64,000 nucleotides of DNA from DASRAA01 sp963814165 (GCA_963814165.1 CAWFBW010000009.1:124001-188000), one strand, 5' to 3'. Positions 29,373 to 38,823 are shown, counted from the stretch's first letter. Program-made: numbers and translations. Notes: generated by a model not told the origin, from the sequence alone.

Positions 29373-31490
29373 TCACTTCTGCGCCTTGCTCGGCTTCATT
29401 GCTTTCGAAGCTCCCTTGCCGGTTTCGCCGCCGAGTTCATCCGCCAGTGCGTCGGCGTGATAAATCTTCCGCAGCACTTCCATGATGGCCCGTGAGTCGG
29501 TCGCCACCGACCGCGCCACCTGGTCGGTATAGATGAAGTTCCACGGCAACGACTCGATATTACCGTCGAAGATGATTCCCACCACTTCCGCATTCTTGTT
29601 GATCAGCGGGCTGCCCGAGTTGCCACCGATAATGTCCGGCGTGGAAACCGTGTCAAACGGCGTCTTCAGGTCGAGCGCTGCCTTCGACTTGATCCAGCTT
29701 TCCGGCAGATTGTACGGAGGTTTGCTGTCGTGCTTTGCGGCGTGTTCGTACGCGCCACCCAGCATCGTGAACCACGGCACGTGTTGTCCATTGAGGTCGT
29801 ACCCTTTTACGGCCCCGTAGCTCAGCCGAAGCGTGAACGTAGCATCCGGAGGCACGCTCAGGCCGCCCTGGGCAAAGTGCAATTTTGCGATGTCGCCGGC
29901 GTTCTTGCGCAGTACTGACTGCACCTCGTCCTCGTCTTTCTGGTGCAGGGCACTTGCCGTGGGTTCAACCTCGCGCATCAGCACGATCAGCGGGTCCGTG
30001 CTTGCGTCCACTGCTGCCTTCCCGCCCTCGTACAATTTCTTCCGCACTGCAACATCTTGCAGCTCAGTGTCGGCGATCAATTCCTTCGCGCGATCCTCGG
30101 GCGACTTGCCCGCCAGCGCCATCACGACCGTCTTGTCGCTGGCGCCCAGTTCCTGCTGCATCTCCTTCAAGCTCTCGGCCAGCTGAAGTTGTTCGAGGTC
30201 CTTATAGATCGGAGCCGTCGAGAACAACCTTTGTTCCAACGTCGGCAGGGCCGAGTCCTGGTAGCCGCGAATGCGCTGATTGCTCGGCTTCTCCTTTTCC
30301 GTTGTCGCACGCACGATCGTGCGTGCATACCGCGCCAGGTCTCCCCGGAAGCCCGCCAGGTTGTCCACATAGGTGAACGGCAGGAACATCTCTTTCTGCA
30401 CTGCAACAGCTTTGTCGATTGCAGCCCACGGATCGCCATATTCTTGCTGACGCTTCGCATCGGAGCTCATAAACTCTTTCAGCGCTTTTTCATCCGCCGC
30501 TTTCTTCGCCATCAACTGGTTGTCCAGCAGGCCGTCTTGGTAGCCGTTAATCGCTTTGTAGCTATTTTGCAGACCAAAAACGTCGCTCTGCGCTTCTCGC
30601 GCCTTCTCCGCCGATTCCGCGCTGAAGTTCTGCAGCATTTCAATACGCTCCTTCAGCGTCTTGAGTTGCCACGGATACTGCACGTCCCGCAGGATCGCCA
30701 GTTGATCCATCGTCAGCAGCCGTCCCGTGCGTCCCGGATGCCCCGACACAAACACCAGGTCCCCATCCTTGATCCCTGTCTTCGACCACTTCAGATAATT
30801 CGGGGTCTTGGCAGGTTGATCGTTCTCGTACGCCCGGAAGAACGAAATATCCAGGTCATACCGCGGATATTCGAAGTTGTCAGGATCTCCGCCGAAAAAT
30901 GCGATCGTGAATTCTGGCGCCATCACCAGCCGGATATCGTCGTACCGTTTGTACTTGTAGAGGTGATAGAGCGCGCCCGAATACAGCGTGACCACGTCGC
31001 AGCGCAGGCCGTTGATCGAGCAGTCCTTCTCCAGCGACGACATCACTTCAAGTTGTGCCTTGCCTGCATCGGCTGCCGACATCCCGGGCTTCGCTGCCGC
31101 ATTGACCTTGGCCGTCACGTCCTCAATGCCCTGAAGCACCACAAATTCCACTCCCGGACATTTGGGTTCCTCGGCACGCGTCGGCGCATAAAAGCCATTC
31201 GTCATGTAGTCCTTCCCGCCCGTGGAAAGGTTATGGATACATCCTTGCGCGATGTGATGGTTGGTGAAGATCAGTCCGTCCGGTGACACGAACGAAGACG
31301 ATCCGTTCGGGGCACGGGCCGAAGATAGGCGCACGTGGTCAAGCCATTCGTGGGAAGGCTCGAACCCGTACTTGGCTTTCACTTTGTCGCCGGGAAATGC
31401 GTTGAACAGCCACATGCCTTCGTCGGCATAGGCGAGGGAGCTTACCGCTAGGATTACAAGCGTGAGCCATGCAAAGAATCGCTTATTCAT
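29373..31490 (-). CDS. Secreted S46-family dipeptidyl-peptidase (DPP7/DPP11-like)
   Basis: A 705-residue exported serine exopeptidase. The signal peptide is MNKRFFAWLTLVILAVSSLA. The mature N-terminus DEGMWLFNAFPGDKVKAKYG is typical of S46 members. The catalytic His is in FTNHHIAQGCI, the Asp is probably in the GGDPDNFEYPRYDLDISF region, and the nucleophile Ser is in IIGGNSGSPLINKNAEVVG. A GGAG 6 bases before ATG 31490 fixes the start. S46 enzymes release dipeptides from peptides in the periplasm, so it fits peptide scavenging. Monocistronic. Confidence 0.92.
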   Translation of the reverse strand: MNKRFFAWLTLVILAVSSLAYADEGMWLFNAFPGDKVKAKYGFEPSHEWLDHVRLSSARAPNGSSSFVSPDGLIFTNHHIAQGCIHNLSTGGKDYMTNGFYAPTRAEEPKCPGVEFVVLQGIEDVTAKVNAAAKPGMSAADAGKAQLEVMSSLEKDCSINGLRCDVVTLYSGALYHLYKYKRYDDIRLVMAPEFTIAFFGGDPDNFEYPRYDLDISFFRAYENDQPAKTPNYLKWSKTGIKDGDLVFVSGHPGRTGRLLTMDQLAILRDVQYPWQLKTLKERIEMLQNFSAESAEKAREAQSDVFGLQNSYKAINGYQDGLLDNQLMAKKAADEKALKEFMSSDAKRQQEYGDPWAAIDKAVAVQKEMFLPFTYVDNLAGFRGDLARYARTIVRATTEKEKPSNQRIRGYQDSALPTLEQRLFSTAPIYKDLEQLQLAESLKEMQQELGASDKTVVMALAGKSPEDRAKELIADTELQDVAVRKKLYEGGKAAVDASTDPLIVLMREVEPTASALHQKDEDEVQSVLRKNAGDIAKLHFAQGGLSVPPDATFTLRLSYGAVKGYDLNGQHVPWFTMLGGAYEHAAKHDSKPPYNLPESWIKSKAALDLKTPFDTVSTPDIIGGNSGSPLINKNAEVVGIIFDGNIESLPWNFIYTDQVARSVATDSRAIMEVLRKIYHADALADELGGETGKGASKAMKPSKAQK

Positions 31491-31752
31491 CGAGAACTCC
31501 GGGCGCAGCCAAACCGCGCCAATGAATGAAGGTTGGCCTACAGATCGCGTCTCGCAGGCCGGGCAAACTCTCAACTATAAACTTCGCCGCTGAACGGGGC
31601 AAACTGGACCGTCCCTCGATGCAAAACGACTCACGTCGTACTAAAAGCCAAGCCAGTTGCGCAATTTTGTGACTTTCCGCCTCCCCTTACCGCGAATTCT
31701 GCCCTAGAATCAAAATCAAACCTAAATTGATTCGATTTGTCCTGAGGAATGA

Positions 31753-32886
31753 ATGTCTATTACCGATTCGCCGAAAGGCTTGGAAGGCGTCACCGCAGCT
31801 AATTCGAGCATTTGCTACATCGATGGCGATCAAGGCGTGCTCGCCTATCGCGGCATCGACATCCATGAGCTGGCCACTCACTCCACCTTCGAGGAGTGCT
31901 GCTACCTACTTTGGTTCGGACGCCTGCCGACTCGCACCGAGCTGCAGGAATTCACGCTCAGCCTGGCACGCGAGCGCAAACTCGACGCCTCCATCCTCAA
32001 CTTGCTGCGCCAGGCCCCCAAATATGCGCTTCCGATGGATGTCTTGCGCACCATCGTCTCGGCTCTCTCGTTCTATGATCCGGAAGAAAAATTGAATGAT
32101 GCGAAGGCGAATCTCGGCAAGGCCACACGCCTCACCTCCCAGATCGCCTACGTGGTTGCGGCCTACGACCGCATCCGCAAGGGTCGGCCGGTCATCGAGC
32201 CCGACCTCGCGCTCTCCCATGCCGCGAATTTCCTCTATCAGCTCAATGGACAGGTTCCCAGTGAAACCGCCGAGCGCGCGCTCGACATCGCTCTGGTCCT
32301 CCACGCGGATCACGAGTTTAACGCCTCCACCTTTGCCGCGCGCGTCGTGGCTGCCACCCTCAGCGATATGCACTCCGCCGTCACGGCCGCCATCGGTGCC
32401 CTGAAGGGCCCACTGCATGGAGGCGCCAACGAAGCCGTCTTTCGCATCCTCGAGGCCATCGAATCCTCTGGCGCTGACCCCGTGGAATACGTTAAGGGCA
32501 TGCTCAGCCAGAAGAAGAAGATCCCCGGTTTCGGTCATCGTGTGTATCACACGGAAGACCCGCGCGCGACTCACCTCCGCACCATGTCGCGCGATCTTGG
32601 CAACTCCAGCGGCGTTCCCAAGTGGTTCGAAATCTCGCACAAGATCGAGGAATTCGTGGTCCGCGAAAAGAAACTGAACGCCAACGTTGACTTCTATTCG
32701 GCGTCCACCTATCACACACTGGGCATCGACGTCGATCTGTTCACTCCGGTCTTCGCGGTGTCGCGCATCTCTGGTTGGACTGCGCATGTAATGGAGCAAC
32801 TCAACGACAATCGCCTGATTCGCCCCCGCGCTGAGTACCAGGGGCCAATCTACCCAACCAAGTACACGCCGATGGCCCAACGCTAG
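31753..32886 (+). CDS. gltA: Citrate synthase
   Basis: Condenses acetyl-CoA and oxaloacetate. Its 377 residues match the short dimeric bacterial type. Active-site residues are in GPLHGGANEAVFRIL, PGFGHRVYHTEDPRATHL (catalytic His) and the FYSASTYHTLGIDVDLFTPVF region (catalytic Asp), followed by SGWTAHVMEQL. A CTGAGGA precedes the ATG. It stands alone, far from icd and mdh. A REP-like element follows it. Confidence 0.95.
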   Translation: MSITDSPKGLEGVTAANSSICYIDGDQGVLAYRGIDIHELATHSTFEECCYLLWFGRLPTRTELQEFTLSLARERKLDASILNLLRQAPKYALPMDVLRTIVSALSFYDPEEKLNDAKANLGKATRLTSQIAYVVAAYDRIRKGRPVIEPDLALSHAANFLYQLNGQVPSETAERALDIALVLHADHEFNASTFAARVVAATLSDMHSAVTAAIGALKGPLHGGANEAVFRILEAIESSGADPVEYVKGMLSQKKKIPGFGHRVYHTEDPRATHLRTMSRDLGNSSGVPKWFEISHKIEEFVVREKKLNANVDFYSASTYHTLGIDVDLFTPVFAVSRISGWTAHVMEQLNDNRLIRPRAEYQGPIYPTKYTPMAQR

Positions 32887-33192
32887 ATTTGAAAGCGCAC
32901 GACTTTTAGCCATGCCTACAAGCCTTTATTTTTTGTCATCCCTCACCGACTTTAATCGGTGGGGGATCTGTTTTTGTGGACTTTTTCGCGCCCTCTTTAG
33001 CGTTTCGCTCCGGGCCGCTCTTCCGCCGTGGAGCGGCGATTCGCTGTTATTCCCGGTCGTGAGCCCGGGGTCTTCATTGCGACGTACTCCAAGCCGCTGA
33101 GAGGCGTTTTCATCGTCAGGCAGCGCCAGCAAACAATCGAATCCCGCCCTCTCCGCATCGAATCTAACTAACACGATAAAATAGGTTTAACC
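32887..33192. other. Intergenic region with a REP-like element
   Basis: No convincing gene. It contains one REP-like palindromic repeat (32934-32975) and otherwise nothing I recognise; the nifS start follows directly. Confidence 0.5.
32934..32975 (+). repeat. REP-like element, copy 1
   Basis: Begins TGTCATC and ends GGGATCTGTTTTT, with an internal hairpin CACCGA/TCGGTG. The same flanks recur at 34374. Short repeats of this TGTCATC...GGATCTG-T-rich type are common between acidobacterial genes (from memory). Confidence 0.55.
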
Positions 33193-34362
33193 ATGCGCAG
33201 GGTGTATCTCGACAACAACGCGACCAGCCCCCTCCTGCCTGAGGTGTTTGCGGCCATGCAGCCCTACTTCTTTGAGAAGTTTGGCAATGCCTCGTCCATT
33301 CACCAGCAGGGGCAGCAGGCACGCGCCGCCGTCGAGCAGGCCCGTGAGAACGTCGCCGATCTTGTGAACTGTCGTCCCGCCGAGATCGTCTTCACCAGCG
33401 GGGGCACCGAGGGCGACAATCTCGCGCTCTTTGGACTGGTCACGCCTGGCGATCACGTAATCGCAACTTCGGTCGAGCATCACGCCGTTCTCAACGCCTG
33501 TAAGCGTCTCGAAGGTACGGGCTGCGAGGTGACGTACCTTCCAGTTGATGGCCGCGGTTTGGTGAGCCCTGACGATGTCCGCCGCGCCCTTCGCCCAAAC
33601 ACCAAGCTGATCAGCATCATCTTCGCGAACAATGAGACCGGAGTGCTGCAGGACGTGAACGCGATTGGCGCCATCGCTGCCGAGGCGGATGTGTACTTCC
33701 ACACTGACGGTGTGCAGGCGGCCGGCAAGGTGCCAATCGACGTGAAAGACATTCGTTGCGACCTGCTGACCCTTACCGCCCACAAGATGCACGGGCCGCT
33801 CGGTGTCGGAGCGCTGTACGTGAGGAAGGGAACTGTCCTCCAGCCGCTTTTCTATGGCGGACGCCATGAGCGCTCGCGAAGGGCTGGCACCGAGAACCTC
33901 CCCGGAATCGTCGGCTTGGGCAAGGCGGCGGAAATTGCCCGCCAGGGCTTCACCGACGGCAGCGTGGCGCGGATTGCATCTTTGCGAGATCGCCTCGAAC
34001 AGACGGTCCTTGAGACCATGGATCAAGTTACGGTGAACAGTGCCGGCGCGCCTCGCGTGCCCAACACAACCAACATCGTTTTTGAGTGTCTCGAAGGCGA
34101 AGCCATGGTGATCTCTCTCGATCTGAAGGGCGCGTCGGTCTCGACCGGCGCGGCTTGTTCATCGGGCGCTATCGAGCCATCTCATGTGCTGACCGCCATG
34201 GGGCTGTCGCCCGACCGGGCTCGCGCTAGCCTGCGTTTTAGCCTGGGCAAACAGAACTCCGCCGAAGATATTGATTTTGTGCTGCAACTTGTACCCGAAG
34301 TCGTCACCCGCTTGCGCGAATTGAGCCCGGTTTACAAGAAGGCCGTTAGCGTCCAGGCCTAG
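33193..34362 (+). CDS. nifS: Cysteine desulfurase (NifS/IscS-like)
   Basis: PLP enzyme that takes sulfur from cysteine for Fe-S clusters and tRNA thiolation. The 389-residue protein has YLDNNATSPLLPEV at the start, the PLP-lysine in LLTLTAHKMHGPLGVGALY, the cofactor-binding ATSVEHHAVLNACK and the catalytic cysteine in VSTGAACSSGAIEPSHVLTA. Immediately downstream is mnmA, which uses the persulfide for tRNA 2-thiouridine, so the pair probably forms one sulfur relay. A REP-like element separates the two genes. Confidence 0.93.
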   Translation: MRRVYLDNNATSPLLPEVFAAMQPYFFEKFGNASSIHQQGQQARAAVEQARENVADLVNCRPAEIVFTSGGTEGDNLALFGLVTPGDHVIATSVEHHAVLNACKRLEGTGCEVTYLPVDGRGLVSPDDVRRALRPNTKLISIIFANNETGVLQDVNAIGAIAAEADVYFHTDGVQAAGKVPIDVKDIRCDLLTLTAHKMHGPLGVGALYVRKGTVLQPLFYGGRHERSRRAGTENLPGIVGLGKAAEIARQGFTDGSVARIASLRDRLEQTVLETMDQVTVNSAGAPRVPNTTNIVFECLEGEAMVISLDLKGASVSTGAACSSGAIEPSHVLTAMGLSPDRARASLRFSLGKQNSAEDIDFVLQLVPEVVTRLRELSPVYKKAVSVQA

Positions 34363-34373
34363 CAATTCTTGAT

Positions 34374-34416
34374 TGTCATCACGAGCGCGCCGTGGCGGGC
34401 GAGGGATCTGCTTTTC
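34374..34416 (+). repeat. REP-like element, copy 2
   Basis: TGTCATC at 34374 and GGGATCTGCTTTT at the other end match copy 1 at 32934; the interior differs (CGAGCGCGCCGTGGCGGGCG). It lies in the nifS-mnmA spacer, close to the mnmA start. Confidence 0.55.
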
Positions 34417-34444
34417 GGCTACTCCGAAGGCGATGTAATAAAGC

Positions 34445-35563
34445 ATGACCGAAGTGCGTTCCCAGACCGTTGCCGTAGCCATGTCGGGCGGAGTCGATTC
34501 CTCCACCGTTGCGGCCATGCTCTGCGAGCAGGGCTACCGCATCATCGGCCTCACGCTCCAGCTCTGGAACCAGCGCCGCCTCGCCGGTCACGAGGGCATG
34601 CCTGAGGCCGTACAGGGCCGCTGCTGCTCCATCGATGACGTGTACGACGCTCGCCATGTCGCCGAGAAGCTGGGCATCCCGTACTACGTTGTGAACCAGG
34701 AGTCTCGTTTCGAGGACGACGTCGTCCGGCCCTTCGTCCACGACTATCTCTCCGGACGCACGCCGATCCCGTGCAGTCTCTGCAACAATCATCTGAAGTT
34801 CGACCAGTTGCTCATTACGGCCCGTCAGATCGGCGCTGACCTGCTTGCCACTGGTCATTACGCTCGCAACGAGTACGACGAGGGCACCGGTCGCTGGCTG
34901 ATGAAGCGTCCCGCCGACCTCTCCAAGGACCAGACGTACTTTCTGTTCGGCCTGACCCAGGAGCAGCTCAGTCGCACGCTTTTTCCGCTGGGCAACATGC
35001 GCAAGCCTGACGTCCGCGAAGAGGCCCGCCGTACCGGCCTCCGCCTCTTCGAGAAGCCCGACTCGCAGGAAATTTGCTTCATCCCCGGTGGCGACTACAA
35101 GAAGTTCCTCGATGCTTATCTCGAGGAGCAGGGCGAAGCGATTCCAGATACCTCAGGCGAGTTGGTAACCACCAGCGGAGAAGTCATCGGCACCCACGAG
35201 GGCATTCACAATTTCACCGTGGGCCAGCGCAAGGGTCTTGGCGTCGCCACTGGCTCTCCGCTCTACGTGTTGGAAATCCGCGGCGATCAGCGTCAGGTCG
35301 TAGTCGGCGGCCCCGAAGACCTGCTCATGCCGACGCTGCGCGCTAAGCGCCTCAACTGGATTGCCATTGACGATCTGCGCGAGCCACTTCGCGTCCGCAC
35401 CAAGATTCGCCATCGCCACGAAGCTGCGTTGTCCACCATCGAGAAGTCCGGCGACGACGAAGTTCTCGTCACCTTCGACGAACCTCAGCGCGCTATTACC
35501 CCCGGCCAGGCCGCGGTCTTCTACGACGGCGACGTTGTAGTTGGCGGCGGCTGGATCTGCTAG
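34445..35563 (+). CDS. mnmA: tRNA-specific 2-thiouridylase
   Basis: Installs 2-thiouridine at position 34 of Lys, Glu and Gln tRNAs. The ATP pyrophosphatase motif AVAMSGGVDSSTVAAML starts near residue 11. The catalytic Cys is in PIPCSLCNNHLKFDQLL and the second catalytic Cys in DSQEICFIPGGDYKKF. KDQTYFLFGLTQEQLS and GLGVATGSPLYVLEI are also characteristic. At 372 residues it is of normal length. The sulfur donor is probably the NifS protein encoded just upstream. Confidence 0.94.
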   Translation: MTEVRSQTVAVAMSGGVDSSTVAAMLCEQGYRIIGLTLQLWNQRRLAGHEGMPEAVQGRCCSIDDVYDARHVAEKLGIPYYVVNQESRFEDDVVRPFVHDYLSGRTPIPCSLCNNHLKFDQLLITARQIGADLLATGHYARNEYDEGTGRWLMKRPADLSKDQTYFLFGLTQEQLSRTLFPLGNMRKPDVREEARRTGLRLFEKPDSQEICFIPGGDYKKFLDAYLEEQGEAIPDTSGELVTTSGEVIGTHEGIHNFTVGQRKGLGVATGSPLYVLEIRGDQRQVVVGGPEDLLMPTLRAKRLNWIAIDDLREPLRVRTKIRHRHEAALSTIEKSGDDEVLVTFDEPQRAITPGQAAVFYDGDVVVGGGWIC

Positions 35564-35613
35564 TCAGCTCCCTCAGCCTCTTCACTCGTGCCGACAAGCT
35601 GCCTATTAAATAG

Positions 35614-35641
35614 CAAAGGCAGCGCCTCAGCGCCGCCTTTG
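35614..35641. terminator. Hairpin between convergent mnmA and DUF948-like gene
   Basis: CAAAGGC-A-GCGC and GCGC-C-GCCTTTG form an 11-bp stem with one mismatch around loop CTCA. It has no strong T-tract, so it may act in both directions weakly. Confidence 0.5.
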
Positions 35642-35661
35642 GAATCAGTCGTAATTCGGTC

Positions 35662-36180
35662 CTAAATGAACATCTCGTCTGACGGCCCCGGTTTCCGGGG
35701 CTTCTTTTGCCCGAAAAATGTGCCGAATCCGGTGCTGATGCCTTGCACGATGCCGCTGGCTTGTCTCACAGGAGACGTAACCGTGTGCGCCACCTTCTCG
35801 GTTGTTTCTTCCACCTGGTCCATCGCCCGCGTTACCATGTCGTCGGCGCGAATGATCTGCAACCGCGCGCGATCCAGCACATCGTTCAGAGTAGTTTCAA
35901 CCCTTTCGATGGCACCGTGAGCTGTTGTAGTGATGGCTGCTGAGTTGTCCAGCACCAGCTCCACCTTCGGCGCCGAAGTCTCCAGCACGTGCCTGATATC
36001 AGCCTCGAGCTTCTTGCCACTCTCTAACAGTGGCAGCGCCTGTGCCTTCAATTCACTCGTAACCGTCGTGACCTGTACTGACATTTTGCGCAACGTGAAA
36101 TATATCGCTGCGAGAACCAGCATCTGCAACACGACGGCCGCCGAAGTTACCGCGATAAAAATGGTCAGTTTATCGTCCAT
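35662..36180 (-). CDS. DUF948-like membrane-anchored protein
   Basis: 172 residues: one N-terminal membrane helix (IFIAVTSAAVVLQMLVLAAIYF, given in the protein at about residues 7-28), then a long helical coiled-coil segment and a basic, proline-rich tail (QKKPRKPGPSDEM). This layout matches the DUF948 group, found next to YtxH-type stress proteins in Gram-positives and Acidobacteria. Its function is not known. It is 44 bp downstream of the YtxH gene on the same strand, so the two are probably co-transcribed. Confidence 0.72.
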   Translation of the reverse strand: MDDKLTIFIAVTSAAVVLQMLVLAAIYFTLRKMSVQVTTVTSELKAQALPLLESGKKLEADIRHVLETSAPKVELVLDNSAAITTTAHGAIERVETTLNDVLDRARLQIIRADDMVTRAMDQVEETTEKVAHTVTSPVRQASGIVQGISTGFGTFFGQKKPRKPGPSDEMFI

Positions 36181-36224
36181 GATCGATATGCCGTGCCCTT
36201 GACTTCGATAGGCAGGGGCGTTCT

Positions 36225-36536
36225 TTACATCTGGGGCGTCGGTTCGCCTTCTTCCGTGGTGGCTTCGCGATACGCCTGCCGGCCTGCCTCGTAGGCCGAA
36301 CGGACCTGCTCTTTCTGGCTATTCAGGTAGTCGCGGCCTTTCTCTGCCCACGTGCCAGCCTGCTCGCGTGCCTGCTGGGCGCGCTCTTTCACCACGTCAC
36401 GTCCCTGTTCCGCAGCGCTCCGCAACTGCTGGCGCGTCTCCTCGCCAGACTTCGGCGCATACAGTATTCCAACCGCGGCGCCGATGCCCAAACCTGCTAA
36501 AAACCACAAAATTCCACTTCCGTCGTTGTCTGCCAT
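36225..36536 (-). CDS. YtxH-domain protein
   Basis: A 103-residue protein. The YtxH signature ILWFLAGLGIGAAVGILYAPKSGEETR is split here as a glycine-rich membrane helix plus APKSGEETR, followed by an amphipathic helix rich in Gln, Glu, Arg and Ala (EQGRDVVKERAQQAREQAGT). It is a small envelope or general-stress protein; its molecular role is unknown. It precedes the DUF948-like gene. Confidence 0.8.
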   Translation of the reverse strand: MADNDGSGILWFLAGLGIGAAVGILYAPKSGEETRQQLRSAAEQGRDVVKERAQQAREQAGTWAEKGRDYLNSQKEQVRSAYEAGRQAYREATTEEGEPTPQM

Positions 36537-36592
36537 GATGCCTCCTCGCAGATTTCTACCTGAAACCGGATGTTAGCACCCGATTTAACCAA

Positions 36593-37078
36593 TTACAAAC
36601 GGGCCTTGACCTTAGTCGAGGGCAAATTATTCCTTAAGATCGCGATTTGACCAGCGTGGTACAGGTGATGCTGGATTACACCGTTCACTTCGACGTAAAC
36701 CGTTTTGTCGGGCGACGACAGCGGTCTGTCGAGCTGCGAATCTTGAAGCTTCAGTAGCTCGTTGCGAAACTCCTCGTTAGATTTGCGAAACTCTTGCAGT
36801 ACTTTTTCCCAGTTCTTGGCACTCGGCTCCGGCATCGCCGGAAAATTCAGCTCGTCCTCCGGTAGCTCCGGTTCCGACTGCAGCCGTCGGCATACTTGGG
36901 ATTCCCAAAACGTCATGTGGGCAACCAGCTCCCAAATCGTATGGGTTCCGGGCCGCACTCTCTGAAAAGGCTGCTCCGGACTCACTGCCCCCAAAATCTT
37001 CCAGACGTTGTCGCCATGCCATGCGTCGCCGTTCAAATTTCGGTCGTATTGATCGACCAGACGCTCGCTCTCAAACAT
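36593..37078 (-). CDS. DinB-family protein
   Basis: A 161-residue four-helix protein. The probable metal-binding histidines are in IWELVAHMTFWESQVC and the C-terminal HHLYHAGQIAILRN, a DinB/YfiT arrangement. Some relatives are thiol transferases or detoxifiers; the substrate here is unknown. The ATG at 37078 has GGAGG 8 bases upstream. Co-directional with the YtxH gene but separated by 56 bp. Confidence 0.82.
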   Translation of the reverse strand: MFESERLVDQYDRNLNGDAWHGDNVWKILGAVSPEQPFQRVRPGTHTIWELVAHMTFWESQVCRRLQSEPELPEDELNFPAMPEPSAKNWEKVLQEFRKSNEEFRNELLKLQDSQLDRPLSSPDKTVYVEVNGVIQHHLYHAGQIAILRNNLPSTKVKARL

Positions 37079-37513
37079 ATTATAACCTCCATTATAACGT
37101 TGCCTCGAACCGCCGTTTTCAGGTAATGGCTTGCCGGCCTTCCGCTTCCCCGGCCGATTCCGCGAGTGCCTCCCGCACCGGGGGCGATGGCGCTCCGAAG
37201 TGCTGCAAAATTCAACATGGATGACTTTATCCTCGAAGGAAATTCGCGTTCTGCCCCCTGGCGTTTATAATTCGTGAGTCGGGAACCCGTTTGGGAAGAC
37301 CGTCGAACGCCGAAATGTGCTGTTTCGTAAGTAGCTTGCCATCGTGAAGATACCTACTTATAATCCGCCTCTCCGCACTCTTGCGACAATTTTCCCGCGG
37401 GTTGCGAGGCGCGGGCAAGGGAGCGGCATCTTGCAGGGGCCGGCGGCGCGGGCGACAGCAGGTGACTGGCCGGACGAGCGTTTCAGTTCCCAAGACTCTA
37501 AGGAGCCAATCGA
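37079..37513. other. Intergenic region carrying the leader of the secreted protein gene
   Basis: 435 bp with no believable gene. It contains a promoter for the downstream gene (37336-37364) and a GC-rich leader of about 140 bp. Confidence 0.5.
37336..37364 (+). promoter_or_regulatory. Sigma70-type promoter for the 37514 gene
   Basis: TTGCCA at 37336-37341, a spacer of exactly 17 bp, and a perfect TATAAT at 37359-37364. The implied leader is about 140 nt long. Confidence 0.65.
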
Positions 37514-38803
37514 ATGAAGAAGTCTCTAGTAGCGTTTTTGCTGGTCTTCACCTTCGCAGGAGCGGTTGTCCAGCAGCTGGCTGCACAGGCTGCACCGAAG
37601 CCGCAAATCAAGGACCCCGCTGAATATAACGCCTACGTCAATGCTGTCCAACAGTCCGACCCCGCCGCTAAGGCACAGGCTCTTGAGGCATTTGTTCAAA
37701 CGTACTCCAACAGCGTCATGAAGGAAGAGGCGCTGGTGCAATTGATGGGCGCCTACCAGCAGTCGAACAATGCCTCCAAGACCATCGATACCGCCAGCCG
37801 GATCTTGCAGGCAAATCCGAACAACGTCCGTGCTCTTGCCCTGCTTGCATACTATTACCGCAGCCTTTGTGCCCAAGGCGGCGCCGATGGTCCCAAGAAC
37901 TGCGATCAGGCGACCCAATACGGGCAGAGGGGGCTTGACGCCCTTCCCAAGGCGACAAAGCCGGAAGGCATGAGCGACGCCGATTTCATCAAGTTTCATA
38001 ATGACCTGACAGGCATTTTCGACGGCGCAGTAGGATTTGCCGCTTTGCAGAAGAAAGACTATGCGACGGCACAGAAGGACTTGCGTGAGGCCGTGTCGGT
38101 GGAGTCACAGCCCACAATCGCCGACATTTATCCGCTGGCGACTGCCGATCTCGAAGCCAAGCCGATGAATCCGGAGGGCTTCTGGTTTGCAATTAAAGCG
38201 GCTGGGTTGGCGCAAGGCACCGGCCAGCAGCAGATTCTCGAATACGCCCGCAAGAAGTACATTCGCTACCACGGCTCCGAAACGGGTTGGGCCGACCTGG
38301 TAAAGCAGGCCCAGGCCTCGTCCAGCGTCCTGCCGCCCGACGGTTTCACCGTCACTCCGGCTCCGCCGCCGCCATCGCCGGCCGAGCAGGCAGCAGATTT
38401 GGTGAAGAACAAGGATCCCAAATCGATGAGCTTCGCCGAATGGCAGCTGATCCTGTCCTCGGGTAACGCTCAGGCTTCGGATACGGTTTGGAACATCATC
38501 AAAGACCATGCCGTTAAGCTGGTGGCCAGCGTGATCAGCGCCTCGCCCACGCAGCTGGTCCTGGCCGGCAGTGAAGACGATATCAGCGACAAGAAAGCCG
38601 ATATCACCCTGACCATGGCCAAGCCGCTTCCGGCTAAGCTTGTTCCCGCAGTCGGCACGCTGACCCAGTTCCAGGCCACCGTGACCAGCTACACGCCCAC
38701 TCCGTTCATGCTGACCATGACCGATGGTGTGCTGCTGGACAAGGCCGGCAACCCGGTCGGCACTGCTGCCCCGGCGCACAAAGCCCCGGCCAAGAAGAAG
38801 TAG
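37514..38803 (+). CDS. Secreted protein with TPR-like N-terminal half, unknown function
   Basis: 429 residues. A signal peptide (MKKSLVAFLLVFTFAGAVVQ, ending near AAQA) precedes a helical N-terminal half with TPR-like units (KAQALEAFVQTYSNSVMKEEALVQL is one such stretch, about residues 54-78). A Pro-rich linker near residue 280 (TPAPPPPSPAEQAADLV) follows, and a C-terminal half where FAEWQLILSSGNAQASDTVW resembles an Acidobacteria-specific domain. Pro-Ala-Lys repeats end the protein (APAHKAPAKKK). Its role in the periplasm is not known. It has its own promoter and terminator. Confidence 0.75.
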   Translation: MKKSLVAFLLVFTFAGAVVQQLAAQAAPKPQIKDPAEYNAYVNAVQQSDPAAKAQALEAFVQTYSNSVMKEEALVQLMGAYQQSNNASKTIDTASRILQANPNNVRALALLAYYYRSLCAQGGADGPKNCDQATQYGQRGLDALPKATKPEGMSDADFIKFHNDLTGIFDGAVGFAALQKKDYATAQKDLREAVSVESQPTIADIYPLATADLEAKPMNPEGFWFAIKAAGLAQGTGQQQILEYARKKYIRYHGSETGWADLVKQAQASSSVLPPDGFTVTPAPPPPSPAEQAADLVKNKDPKSMSFAEWQLILSSGNAQASDTVWNIIKDHAVKLVASVISASPTQLVLAGSEDDISDKKADITLTMAKPLPAKLVPAVGTLTQFQATVTSYTPTPFMLTMTDGVLLDKAGNPVGTAAPAHKAPAKKK

Positions 38804-38823
38804 CAGGATCAACAGCAACTACA

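Noticed and set aside
29943..31286. 447-codon plus-strand frame opposite the S46 peptidase
   Set aside because: The minus strand has a signal peptide and catalytic motifs; the long plus frame is a codon-bias artefact.
31906..32913. 335-codon minus-strand frame opposite gltA
   Set aside because: Citrate synthase on the plus strand is certain; the frame is its shadow.
33187..34026. Minus-strand frame opposite nifS
   Set aside because: Shadow of the desulfurase gene; no motif of its own.
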